Positions 33,701 through 39,841 of a stretch of 39,841 nucleotides of DNA are shown here, piece by piece. The notes beneath the pieces are model-generated. The model did no database searches and was not told the origin of the DNA. It saw only the letters and a list, made by a program, of their open reading frames with translations. The stretch lies in contig CACZPH010000063.1 in NCBI GenBank assembly GCA_902783025.1, forward strand, positions 1 to 39,841, read 5' to 3'. A program made the position numbers and the translations under genes. The number at the start of each line of letters is the position of its first letter. Positions within the stretch are counted from its first letter, which is position 1. This stretch comes from an uncultured Eubacteriales bacterium (GTDB taxonomy: Bacteria; Bacillota; Clostridia; Christensenellales; Pumilibacteraceae).

Positions 33701-34377
33701 TAAAACTCGCCAAGGAAAAAGAAGTCGCGGGTATTTACCTTACCGGGCACCCGCTCGACGAATACGCGGACCATCTCAAGTCTTTCCCGTATAATTCGTC
33801 GATGTTCGTTACCAAAGACGGCGACGAAGAAGCGGAAGAATTCGGCGAGGAGAGCGAAGGAAACGGCCCGGAAGTTAAGGACGGCGACGACGTCGAGATA
33901 GGCGGAATGATCGTCGAAGCGAGCAAGAAAGTCAGCAAGAAGACGGGCAAGGAATTCGGGATAGCGACGCTCGAAGACTTGTACGGCACGGTCGAACTTA
34001 TGCTTTCGGGCTACAAACTCACTCAATACAAGCATTTGTTCGAGAAAGATAAACTCGTTTCAGTCAAGGGCAAAGTGCGCTTACGCGCGGACGGCGCGAC
34101 GGTTTCGGTCGACTATATGAGCGGCTGGAACGACGTTCAGGCGGACAAAAAGTCGCGTAAGATATGCGTTTATTATTCGTTTTCGACTCAAGGCAAGGCG
34201 ATCGAAGACACGTTGCGCAATATTTTCGGAGCGTATCCCGGCAAAGACGACGTTTATATCAAGAACACCGACGACGGCAAAATATACAGTCTTACGCTCA
34301 AGACCGATATAAACGACGTAATGGTTCGCGAACTTTACGGGCTTGTCGGCAGTCATAATATAAAAATAGTCGAATAA
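30736..34377 (+). CDS. dnaE: DNA polymerase III alpha subunit (DnaE-type)
   Basis: A 1213-residue replicative polymerase. The N-terminal PHP domain has HLHLHTEYSMLDG and MTDHGNMYGAV with its metal ligands in place. The palm has GPGRGSGAGSIVAYL and PDFDVDFED with the catalytic aspartates. The fingers and HhH region include FRPGPMDSIP and QEQVMKIVQ. An internal beta-clamp-binding motif QISLF lies at residues 960-964. The C-terminal OB fold covers roughly 1050-1130 (GGMIVEASKKVSKKTGKEF). Length and order are those of DnaE1 enzymes, not PolC. Its start lies inside whiA after AAAAGGAG, so replication and WhiA synthesis are translationally coupled. Confidence 0.96.
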   Translation: MPDFVHLHLHTEYSMLDGLANIPLVVEKAAKLGMPAIAMTDHGNMYGAVAFYNACSSYNQKAKENGRDTIKPIIGTEFYVCDDLTQKTRKINPDDESDRRHLILLAKDETGYKNISLLNSIAFRDGYYYKPRIDLKTLAEHHEGLICLSACIAGDVPQAILRHNYEKAESLIKWFKDLFGDDYYLEMQNHGLKEELEVNQYLRVYAKKYGVKLVVTNDVHYVDRSDAAAHDVLLCVQTGKDFDDPNRMRFNSDDYYLKSYEEMSALFPDDTEALANTLEVAEKCNFNFVFGHYMFPRYEPDTGEDPLTYIRHLIDAGIKKKYGEETPEIRERIESELAVIVKQGFVEYFLIVWDYINAARNMGISVGPGRGSGAGSIVAYLIGITNIDPLKYDLYFERFLNSERVSAPDFDVDFEDCRRQEVIEYVKGKYGADRVCKIVTFGTMAAKNAIKDVGRALGVPYADCDRITKAMPSKQFKFGQEVEIKRPYILKKIFGFYEPNKKEKDAGLTSEHFAVDELVELYNTNPNIKRVADIAMRLEDTPRQSSTHACGVIIGHDVLDRHMPLGRNGDDITSQYTGVELESLGFLKMDFLGLRNLSDIKECINFVKQNYGVEIDFDKCAYDDPKVYELISTGNTDAIFQIESAGFKKFLRELKPSCLEDIIAAVSLFRPGPMDSIPKFVENKHNPDKVTFDHPLLKPILEQTYGCIVYQEQVMKIVQSLAGYTLGQADMVRRMMGKKKVEAMAKEEVVFVYGKGETVDDHGHVSGAIDGCLKRGVPEDVARKVWSQMKDFAKYAFNKSHAAAYSLVTYQTAYLKLYYEPEFLTAFLNNRITNIDDVKQYTTYAKNEGIPVLPPDINESMTLFSVKDKKIRYGLAAIKNVGLSVIDEIIKEREKNGKFTDFESFVNRMDSATLNKKQLENLIYAGAFDCLGAQRSQLIAVYEKILDKAQRDKKQRLTGQISLFGLLEQVDTTFDKVRLPDIPEYPTAVKLAKEKEVAGIYLTGHPLDEYADHLKSFPYNSSMFVTKDGDEEAEEFGEESEGNGPEVKDGDDVEIGGMIVEASKKVSKKTGKEFGIATLEDLYGTVELMLSGYKLTQYKHLFEKDKLVSVKGKVRLRADGATVSVDYMSGWNDVQADKKSRKICVYYSFSTQGKAIEDTLRNIFGAYPGKDDVYIKNTDDGKIYSLTLKTDINDVMVRELYGLVGSHNIKIVE

Positions 34378-34383
34378 AAACTC

Positions 34384-34418
34384 AAAAAAGTATTCTATTT
34401 AAGTAGATTTTACTTTTT
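34384..34418 (+). terminator. AT-rich hairpin after dnaE
   Basis: AAAAAGTA (34385-34392) pairs with TACTTTTT (34411-34418), with an inner TCTA/TAGA stem. The second arm itself provides the T-run. The stem is weak because it is almost all A-T. Confidence 0.5.
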
Positions 34419-34424
34419 GAATTG

Positions 34425-34433
34425 TGCTATAAT
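34425..34433 (+). promoter_or_regulatory. Extended -10 promoter of pfkA
   Basis: TGCTATAAT (TGN plus TATAAT at 34428-34433) lies 32 bases before the ATG. No good -35 is present, as is common for extended -10 promoters. Confidence 0.65.
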
Positions 34434-34465
34434 ATCATAGTAAAATTCCCAACGAGAGGTAAAAT

Positions 34466-35422
34466 ATGAAAAAGATCGGAGTTTTGACGAGCGGAGGCGA
34501 CGCCCCCGGAATGAACGCCGCCATCAGAGCGGTGGTAAGAAGCGCGCTTTCGCGCGGTATGGAAGTTTACGGGATCGAAAACGGTTACGCCGGCGTGCTC
34601 AACAAGGATTTTATACCGATGGGCGCGCGCAGCGTTTCGGATACGATACAGCGCGGCGGCACTATTCTTCGTACCGCGAGATGTAAGGAAATGATGACCG
34701 ACGAGGGCAGAGATCTGGCGGCGCGGAACCTCAAGGAAGCCGGCATCGAAGGTCTTATCGTAATAGGCGGCGACGGATCGTTCCACGGCGCGGAGGCGCT
34801 TTGCAGGCGCGGTATAGCGTGCATAGGACTTCCGGGCACCATCGACAACGACCTTGCTTATACCGATTATACGATAGGATTCGACACGGCGTGCAATACC
34901 GTTCTTGACGCGATCAACAGACTTCGCGACACCATGAGTTCGCACAACCGCGTGTCGATTGTCGAAGTAATGGGCAGAAACTGCGGAGACATAGCGCTTT
35001 ACGCGGGATTAGGCGGCGGAGCGGAAATAATTCTCGTTCCCGAAGTCCCTTATACGCGTCAGGAGATTCTCGATTACCTGGGAGATTTCCGTAAGAGCGG
35101 CAAGCGCAGCGGTATTATCGTAGTGGCGGAAGGCGCGGGACACGCGGGAGAGCTGGAAGAATTTATCAAGAAGAATACCGACCTGGACGTAAAGTCGATC
35201 ATACTCGGACACGTTCAGCGCGGCGGATCCCCGTCCAACTTCGACAGATACTTAGGCACCGCGATGGGCGCGTACGCGGTAGGTCTGCTTGCAAAAAATA
35301 TCGGAAACCGCATCGTCGGCATCAAGAACAACGAAATTTTCGATATGGATATCATCGAAGGAATATCGATACCGCGCAAATTCAACAAGAAGTTGTACGA
35401 CGTAGCCAAGACGGTCGTTTGA
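34466..35422 (+). CDS. pfkA: ATP-dependent 6-phosphofructokinase
   Basis: A 318-residue glycolytic kinase making fructose-1,6-bisphosphate. TSGGDAPGMNAAIR starts the ATP site, GGDGS at residues 101-105 has Gly104 as in ATP-using enzymes rather than the Asp of PPi-dependent ones, and PGTIDNDL holds the catalytic Asp127. MGRNCGDIALYAGL, VAEGAGH and GHVQRGGSPS (fructose-6-phosphate contacts) complete it. Length is typical of the bacterial allosteric form. GAGAGG precedes the ATG. It stands alone between two terminators. Confidence 0.96.
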   Translation: MKKIGVLTSGGDAPGMNAAIRAVVRSALSRGMEVYGIENGYAGVLNKDFIPMGARSVSDTIQRGGTILRTARCKEMMTDEGRDLAARNLKEAGIEGLIVIGGDGSFHGAEALCRRGIACIGLPGTIDNDLAYTDYTIGFDTACNTVLDAINRLRDTMSSHNRVSIVEVMGRNCGDIALYAGLGGGAEIILVPEVPYTRQEILDYLGDFRKSGKRSGIIVVAEGAGHAGELEEFIKKNTDLDVKSIILGHVQRGGSPSNFDRYLGTAMGAYAVGLLAKNIGNRIVGIKNNEIFDMDIIEGISIPRKFNKKLYDVAKTVV

Positions 35423-35434
35423 CAAAGTGAAACA

Positions 35435-35469
35435 AAAGAGGCTTTTTGCAATGACAAGAAGCCTTTTTT
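35435..35469 (+). terminator. Rho-independent terminator of pfkA
   Basis: AGGCTTTTTG (35439-35448) pairs with CAAGAAGCCT (35455-35464), with one wobble and a 6-base loop, flanked by AAAAG and a T-run to 35469. Confidence 0.88.
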
Positions 35470-35540
35470 AATGCGCACGCTTCGAGCAAAGCGGTTATAT
35501 TATATACAAATGAAAAAATTAAATTATTTTGTGATTTTTG

Positions 35541-35569
35541 TTGCGTTCGCGTACTTTATATGATATAAT
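35541..35569 (+). promoter_or_regulatory. Promoter of the SLOG/DUF1273 gene
   Basis: TTGCGT (35541-35546) and TATAAT (35564-35569) are 17 bases apart, with an extended -10 TGA directly before TATAAT. Confidence 0.7.
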
Positions 35570-35592
35570 AGCCGCGCACGACAGGAGAAAAT

Positions 35593-36087
35593 ATGGATAA
35601 GAGCAAAACTTGCGCGTTTACCGGAAACCGACCGAGCAAACTCCCATGGGGAGAAAACGAAGCGGATTACGGTTGCGTCGCCGCCAAAAACCGAATAACC
35701 GAAGTATTGCGCGCGCTTATCGGGCGCGGATACGATACTTTCGTGTCGGGAATGGCGCAGGGCGGCGACACGTATTTTGCCGAAGCGGTACTGAGCCTCA
35801 AGGAAAAGAACGCCGGCGTCAGGCTTGTTTGCGCGGTGCCGTGTCCCGATCAGACGACGGGCTGGAAGAGCGCGGACGTAGAAAGGTACGATTCTATTCT
35901 GTCCAGAGCCGACGAAGTGATAACGCTCAGCGCGCATTACAGCACTTACGCGATGCACAAGCGCAACAGATTTATGGTGGATTCGGCTTCCGTACTCGTA
36001 AGCCTGGACGCGACCGGCGACGGCGGAACGCAGTCCACAAAGCGTTATGCGGAAAAGTGCGGCGTGCCGATCATCGAACTATTTTGA
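35593..36087 (+). CDS. SLOG family protein (DUF1273, YpsA-like)
   Basis: A 164-residue Rossmann-like protein. CAFTGNRPSKLPWG at the N-terminus, SGMAQGGDTYFAE and ERYDSILSRADEV are typical of DUF1273 proteins in the SLOG superfamily, whose members are thought to bind nucleotides or nucleotide-derived ligands. Bacillus YpsA influences cell division and growth phenotypes, but no enzyme activity is established. ACAGGAG precedes the ATG. It forms a single-gene unit with its own promoter. SLOG proteins also occur as sensors in defence systems, but nothing around this copy suggests that. Confidence 0.85.
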   Translation: MDKSKTCAFTGNRPSKLPWGENEADYGCVAAKNRITEVLRALIGRGYDTFVSGMAQGGDTYFAEAVLSLKEKNAGVRLVCAVPCPDQTTGWKSADVERYDSILSRADEVITLSAHYSTYAMHKRNRFMVDSASVLVSLDATGDGGTQSTKRYAEKCGVPIIELF

Positions 36088-36115
36088 AAAAAATTTAAAA
36101 AGTATCAAAAAACAG

Positions 36116-36144
36116 TTTACAAAGCACGCTGAAACGCATATAAT
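36116..36144 (+). promoter_or_regulatory. Promoter of the acidic zinc-ribbon gene
   Basis: TTTACA (36116-36121) and TATAAT (36139-36144) are 17 bases apart. The -10 lies within an inverted repeat TGAAAC-N11-GTTTCA (36130-36152) that could be an operator. Confidence 0.65.
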
Positions 36145-36193
36145 ATGTTTCACGACTTGCGAAAGTGCAAAAAAAACTGTAGAGGGTAAAACT

Positions 36194-36682
36194 ATGTTTA
36201 TCTTATGTCCGAGATGCGAACTGAATTATATTCAGGAAGAAGAACAGTATTGTAAAGTATGTAAAGCGGAAATGGGACTTCTCGATCCCGCCGATGTTTT
36301 TATGCCCGAAGACGACGAACTTACCGAAGGAAAACTTTGTCCTATCTGTAAGATCAATTATATCGAAGACGACGAGGATATGTGTCCTTCGTGTCGCAGA
36401 CAAAAAGACGCTCAGGACGCTCAGGAAAAGGACGTCGATTTCAACGACGACGATTGGAGCGACGACGAGGCGGACGAGGAAGACGACGAGGATATGGAAA
36501 TATCCTTGGAGGAAATGGAAGAAGAGGAAGAGGAAAAGGCTGCCGAAGAGGAGCGCAAACAGAGCCGTCGCAATTCCGACGACGACGATTTCGTTTACGA
36601 CGTCAACCCGGACGATTTCCTGGAAGACGACGACGAGGAAGACGAAGAGGACGACGACGAGAAGGAAGAAGACGAAGACTGA
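36194..36682 (+). CDS. Double zinc-ribbon protein with hyperacidic tail
   Basis: A 162-residue protein of unknown function. The N-terminal 70 residues hold two CxxC...CxxC units: C5/C8 with C20/C23, and C49/C52 with C64/C67. The two units look like a duplication (LCPRCELNYI and LCPICKINYI). From about residue 75 the chain is almost entirely Asp and Glu with a short basic patch (RKQSRR) near 121-126, and is presumably disordered. Such tails can mimic nucleic acid or bind basic proteins. The start at 36194 follows AGAGGG; an in-frame ATG at 36047 is inside the previous gene. It is monocistronic, with its own promoter and terminator. I do not recognise the family. Confidence 0.7.
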   Translation: MFILCPRCELNYIQEEEQYCKVCKAEMGLLDPADVFMPEDDELTEGKLCPICKINYIEDDEDMCPSCRRQKDAQDAQEKDVDFNDDDWSDDEADEEDDEDMEISLEEMEEEEEEKAAEEERKQSRRNSDDDDFVYDVNPDDFLEDDDEEDEEDDDEKEEDED

Positions 36683-36700
36683 CGGTAAGCGGAAGTTATT

Positions 36701-36732
36701 CCCGCTCGCGCAAAAAGCGCGGGCGGGTTTTT
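36701..36732 (+). terminator. Rho-independent terminator of the zinc-ribbon gene
   Basis: CCCGCTCGCGC (36701-36711) pairs with GCGCGGGCGGG (36717-36727) around five A with one G-T wobble, followed by five T. Confidence 0.93.
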
Positions 36733-36819
36733 CGTTTTATTGCAAAAAGCCGCAAGATTTCTTAAAAAACGGCATATAAAGTAAGGTAGAATATTACTAT
36801 ACTTTATTTGGAGGCGGCG

Positions 36820-37710
36820 ATGAGCGAATTCAAAAAAATGCTTGTTTTTTCGTACCTGTCCGAGGCTATAGGATATGCGACGGTAACGCGAAACGACGTA
36901 AAAGCGCATATACGGTTCAGTTTCAACGCACCGCACACGGGATATGCCTTAATACTGTCGGATAAGGCGTACCGTTTGCCTTTTTCGGGCGAAAAAAGCA
37001 AAGCGTTCGAGTGCGCGGCGAAGGGCGACGTTCATATAATATTGCCTTACAAAAGCGGATACATATATGCCTCAACCGGCAAAAAATTAGACAGCATTCA
37101 AATATCGGAGGCGCTGAGTAATGAAAAATCGCAGGTTATTGTTAACGGCGAAAAGGAAGATAGCCCGCCGCGCGGCGCGGGAGTTCGCGAAGAAAACCGG
37201 CAAAGCGGAGAACTCTCGCTCTTCCCGCTCTATCGCGACGACGAAGTAGCGCAAGTCAATTTTTATCCGTCCGATCTGACTTTCAGCCGCGAAAGCGACG
37301 CTATGGCGGAAGCGGCGAGCACCGATGCCGCGCACGAAAAAAGTCTGCGAGGCTCGTCTTCCGTTCGTCATGTCCGCGCCGAAGCGATAGTCGGGCGAAA
37401 AGCGGATTTTTACGAAGGCGTCAAAGACCATATCGACAAGCTGTTTTCGTCGTACGAAAGGTTTTCGGCGCTGGAGAGCAAACTTCCTTCGAGCAAATGG
37501 GTAAAAGTCGAATACGGCGCGGGCGCGCACTATCTCGTCGGCGTAGTAGGCGATCCGCCCGAACTTATCGCGTACGCCGTGGAAGGCGTGTTCGATTCGC
37601 CGCCCGAAGAGTTCGAGGGCTACGGCAAATGGACGGCGACGGAGGACGGCAAAGGGTACTGGATAATTTTTCAATCGGCGCTCAACGGCGAAACGCTGAA
37701 AGACGCTTGA
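36820..37710 (+). CDS. Uncharacterised two-domain protein
   Basis: A 296-residue protein. The first 90 residues look like a small beta-rich domain (MSEFKKMLVFSYLSEAIGYATV, then FSFNAPHTGYALILSDKAYRL). A low-complexity linker (about 105-200) follows. The last 90 residues (DHIDKLFSSYERFSALESKL, YLVGVVGDPPELIAYAVEG, PPEEFEGYGKWTATEDGKGYW) resemble a C-terminal region I recall from other uncharacterised Clostridia proteins, with the pattern (C/A)YAVPG...PPxEL.GY...GYW...Q.A.TG. No catalytic motif or membrane segment is evident. GGAGG lies six bases before the ATG, which was chosen over an in-frame TTG at 36808. Confidence 0.6.
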   Translation: MSEFKKMLVFSYLSEAIGYATVTRNDVKAHIRFSFNAPHTGYALILSDKAYRLPFSGEKSKAFECAAKGDVHIILPYKSGYIYASTGKKLDSIQISEALSNEKSQVIVNGEKEDSPPRGAGVREENRQSGELSLFPLYRDDEVAQVNFYPSDLTFSRESDAMAEAASTDAAHEKSLRGSSSVRHVRAEAIVGRKADFYEGVKDHIDKLFSSYERFSALESKLPSSKWVKVEYGAGAHYLVGVVGDPPELIAYAVEGVFDSPPEEFEGYGKWTATEDGKGYWIIFQSALNGETLKDA

Positions 37711-37793
37711 GCGGTTTTTTGCGCTTTTTTCGCGTTACGAACGTCGCTTTGGCGCGATACGGATATAAATTTGCGGCAATAATCGATAAACGG

Positions 37794-37822
37794 TTGACTA
37801 AAAAAATGTTTTTAGTTATAAT
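37794..37822 (+). promoter_or_regulatory. Sigma-A promoter of the propeller-like lipoprotein gene
   Basis: TTGACT (37794-37799) and TATAAT (37817-37822) are 17 bases apart, with a predicted start near 37829. Confidence 0.8.
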
Positions 37823-37854
37823 AATTAAGTATTTATATAGTGGAGCAGTATATA

Positions 37855-39645
37855 ATGAAGAAACGTTTATGCGCAACTTTATCGGTGGTATTCGCTTGTT
37901 CGTTCGCTTTGGCGGGATGCTCTGGCGACCATTATTCCAAGGTAAACGTCAGCGGCAGTCAGGATACTCGTTACGCCGTTACGTCTAACGGCGGCAGCGC
38001 CGTTCAGTACGGCAATTACGTATATTTCATCAACGGCACGCGCGGCTTTGACGACGACAACGCCAAAAACAACGTTTTCGGTTCGGTAGTCAAGGGCGGG
38101 CTTTACCGTGCGGAACTTAACGGCGTCAAGACGGAAAGCGACCAAGGCAATCGCTTTAAGATAACCGCGGACTCGGAAACGGGTTCAAAACTCGTCGGGA
38201 CCGCGGCGGTTACTTTCGACAACAAGAAGACTCTCGACGCGAGCGTGCAGAACATTGCGCCCAAGACGATAGGCACGTCCGGCTACCATAACGGCGGCGG
38301 AGTGTATATTTTCGGCAACTACGTATATTACGCAAGCCCGGACAACACCAAGAACAAACAGGGCGAAACGACCTACAAACGCACGTCCTTTTTCCGCGAG
38401 AAGCTCGACGGAAGCGAAACAATAAAAATATATACCACCGACGCGGAAACATCGGACAAGGCTTACGGCTTTTATAAATTCGACGGCGCGGTTTATCTCG
38501 TAACGGAAGACGAGCGCGACGGTAATTCCTGCATTATTTCCGTCAAGATCGGTTCGGACGGCAAGACGACCGTCAAGCGCATAGGTAAAGAAAAGTACAA
38601 AAAAGTTATTCTTCCGACCAACCCCACGTATTACGACGGCATATCTACGGACACCGTATACGATTATATTTATCTCGAATACGCGGGAAGCGATTTCGAA
38701 GAGGACAAGACTTCGCGTACCGACAACGTGCTCGCGTATATTCGCCCCGACGGAAGCGAATTCACCAAGTTCGCCGAAGGCAACGACAAACTCGATCTCG
38801 TATCGGTAAAGGACGATCTTGTTTATTATATCAATTCCACGTTATCCGGCGCGGCGCTTACCGCCCGCGATTACGATTCGCTCTTTACACATAGCGGCGG
38901 GTTTAACCAAAACGTCCTTACGCTCGACGCGCTCACTTCGGCCAGTCAGGTTTATCCTGCGGTTTTGGGTATGGGCGAGATAAATACCAACCGTATCCAC
39001 GTATTTTTGGTAACGGATTCCAAGACTCTCACCGATTATACGGACGGAGGCAAGACCGTAAAACAGCTCGATACCGCGTCGAATTCGATATCCGTTCAGG
39101 CGACCGACGAGGGTAAAGTATTCTATTCTTTCGCCGACGCGGCAAACGAGATCAGATATTACGATCTTTACGCGGACGAGGTAGTGACCGTCGCGACCGA
39201 TATTACCACCGGAAGTTTTGACGTGGACCTTATCGACAATTTCGTCGTTTATATGGGAATACTCGAAGAAAGATTCGACAGCTATACTTTCTTCTACGAT
39301 CTTGCGCCCGAAAGAGCGGAACTTACAAATCTTTTCGTCGGCAGACGTAACGACGGCGACAATCGTTCTAAGATAAATTCTGTCGAACTTGCCGAGGAAG
39401 ACCTTGCCAACGTAAAGAAAGTATACAAGAAAGGCAATTCGCTCGACGTGGACGGCTTGTATCTCACGCTCAAGTATTATCCTGACGAAGACGGTAACGT
39501 GCGCGAAGAGAAAGTAGCGGTCAAGAAGTCCTGGGTATCCGGATTCGATTCGTCAGCCGCTGCCGACGGTCTCGAACTTACGATCACGTATTCCGACGAG
39601 GCTGATAAGTTTACGGCGGTTTATACGGTCGATATCAATTCGTAA
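37855..39645 (+). CDS. Lipoprotein with beta-propeller-like repeats and C-terminal Ig-like domain
   Basis: A 596-residue predicted exported lipoprotein. The signal MKKRLCATLSVVFACSFALAGC ends in a clear lipobox. The body repeats short strand units of the type GNYVYFING, GNYVYYASP, DDLVYYINS and GKVFYSFAD, as in DUF5050-like six-bladed propeller proteins. The last 75 residues (KKVYKKGNSLDVDGLYLTL, then VKKSWVSGFDSS and LELTITYSDEADKF) resemble a bacterial Ig-like domain, often found in cell-surface proteins. Its ligand is unknown. The ATG at 37855 has GGAG nine bases upstream, and an in-frame GTG at 37840 is a poorer start. The gene has its own promoter. Confidence 0.75.
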   Translation: MKKRLCATLSVVFACSFALAGCSGDHYSKVNVSGSQDTRYAVTSNGGSAVQYGNYVYFINGTRGFDDDNAKNNVFGSVVKGGLYRAELNGVKTESDQGNRFKITADSETGSKLVGTAAVTFDNKKTLDASVQNIAPKTIGTSGYHNGGGVYIFGNYVYYASPDNTKNKQGETTYKRTSFFREKLDGSETIKIYTTDAETSDKAYGFYKFDGAVYLVTEDERDGNSCIISVKIGSDGKTTVKRIGKEKYKKVILPTNPTYYDGISTDTVYDYIYLEYAGSDFEEDKTSRTDNVLAYIRPDGSEFTKFAEGNDKLDLVSVKDDLVYYINSTLSGAALTARDYDSLFTHSGGFNQNVLTLDALTSASQVYPAVLGMGEINTNRIHVFLVTDSKTLTDYTDGGKTVKQLDTASNSISVQATDEGKVFYSFADAANEIRYYDLYADEVVTVATDITTGSFDVDLIDNFVVYMGILEERFDSYTFFYDLAPERAELTNLFVGRRNDGDNRSKINSVELAEEDLANVKKVYKKGNSLDVDGLYLTLKYYPDEDGNVREEKVAVKKSWVSGFDSSAAADGLELTITYSDEADKFTAVYTVDINS

Positions 39646-39803
39646 TTTTTCGCGCCCGATAAACGGCGGCGATATACGGCGTGATGCTATGTTAAGACTC
39701 CCCCGACTGCGGGTTACGTAGGTTTACTACGCGCCCCTTGTCGGGGGAGTCTTGCCTTGCCTGACGCTCGTATCTCGCCGCCTTTGCTTTTTCGCGCCTG
39801 ATA
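39646..39803. repeat. Nested palindromic intergenic element flanked by direct repeats
   Basis: A 16-base sequence (TTTTTCGCGCCCGATA at 39646-39661; TTTTTCGCGCCTGATA at 39788-39803) flanks the element with one mismatch. Inside, GGCGGCGATATACG (39665-39678) pairs with 39769-39782 with one mismatch. Within that, a perfect 14-bp stem (39694-39707 with 39740-39753) encloses a smaller CGTAG/CTACG stem. No ORF is present. It looks like a dispersed, structured intergenic repeat or a small structured RNA, and the innermost hairpin could also terminate the lipoprotein transcript. Confidence 0.65.
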
Positions 39804-39841
39804 TACTTCGCATCTCATTGTCAGCCGTCGCCGCGCCTTGC
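39804..39841. other. Unassigned end of window
   Basis: No gene or clear structure is visible in these last bases. They contain GTCGCCGCGCC, loosely similar to CTCGCCGCC inside the preceding element, so the repeat may continue beyond the window. Confidence 0.3.

Noticed and set aside
31432..34035. Long antisense open frames under dnaE (376 and 443 codons)
   Set aside because: Same codon-bias shadow effect; the dnaE frame is unambiguous and complete across the region.
1..39841. CRISPR arrays, tRNAs, rRNAs, insertion sequences
   Set aside because: No regularly spaced direct repeats, cloverleaf sequences, rRNA segments or transposase genes were seen on either strand.

Overview
The window looks like a chromosomal segment of an uncultured, probably gut-associated Bacillota/Clostridia bacterium. 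A Christensenellales-like lineage is my guess from gene style and is not proven. The reasons are strong GGAGG-type ribosome binding sites, sigma-A promoters close to TTGACA-17-TATAAT, Firmicutes-type neighbourhoods (pth-mfd, murB-PHP-whiA, rplM-rpsI), a YyaC/DUF1256 sporulation-type protein and several Gram-positive style lipoproteins. The backbone is about 50-55% GC by hand counts of sample lines and strongly prefers NCG/GCG codons. This preference leaves many long but spurious antisense ORFs.

Layout. 1-1435: 3' end of a galM-type mutarotase and a BspA-type leucine-rich-repeat lipoprotein. 1501-10730: one long operon, from a consensus promoter to a hairpin terminator, carrying the whole route from PEP + erythrose-4-phosphate to phenylalanine and tyrosine (aminotransferase, pheA, aroB, aroC, an aroE-aroK fusion, aroQ, aroA, tyrA, DAHP synthase). 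10779-12751 (minus): murC behind a PRC-barrel protein. 12824-19137: divergent promoter, DUF1858 protein, pth, mfd, then a PpiC-type foldase lipoprotein. 19138-21278: a sharply AT-rich two-gene island, consisting of a membrane-anchored coiled-coil protein with a SHOCT-like tail and a DUF4041/GIY-YIG (T5orf172-type) nuclease-like protein. 21338-24541: an unknown protein, a NagD-type HAD phosphatase, yyaC (minus) and a CvpA-family membrane protein. 24597-25683: rplM-rpsI with a long structured leader. 25718-28157: rsmA/ksgA and a full-length but active-site-altered PEP carboxykinase homologue. 28257-34377: murB, PHP phosphoesterase, whiA and dnaE, without the usual rapZ/yvcK. 34428-39645: pfkA, a SLOG/DUF1273 protein, a zinc-ribbon protein with a hyperacidic tail, an uncharacterised two-part protein and a propeller-like lipoprotein. 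39646-39841: a nested palindromic intergenic repeat.

Most of the window is housekeeping. The best candidates for something undescribed are (i) the AT-rich TM-coiled-coil + DUF4041-GIY-YIG pair, which looks like an acquired defence or mobile-element cargo module; (ii) the PckA-like protein that has lost the equivalents of R65, K213 and H232; (iii) genes whose promoters lie so close to the start codon that they imply leaderless translation (ksgA, murB); and (iv) three-armed alternative hairpins in front of the DUF1858 gene and of rplM. Start codons were chosen by Shine-Dalgarno position and family N-termini. Residue numbers are hand counts. No database search was possible.
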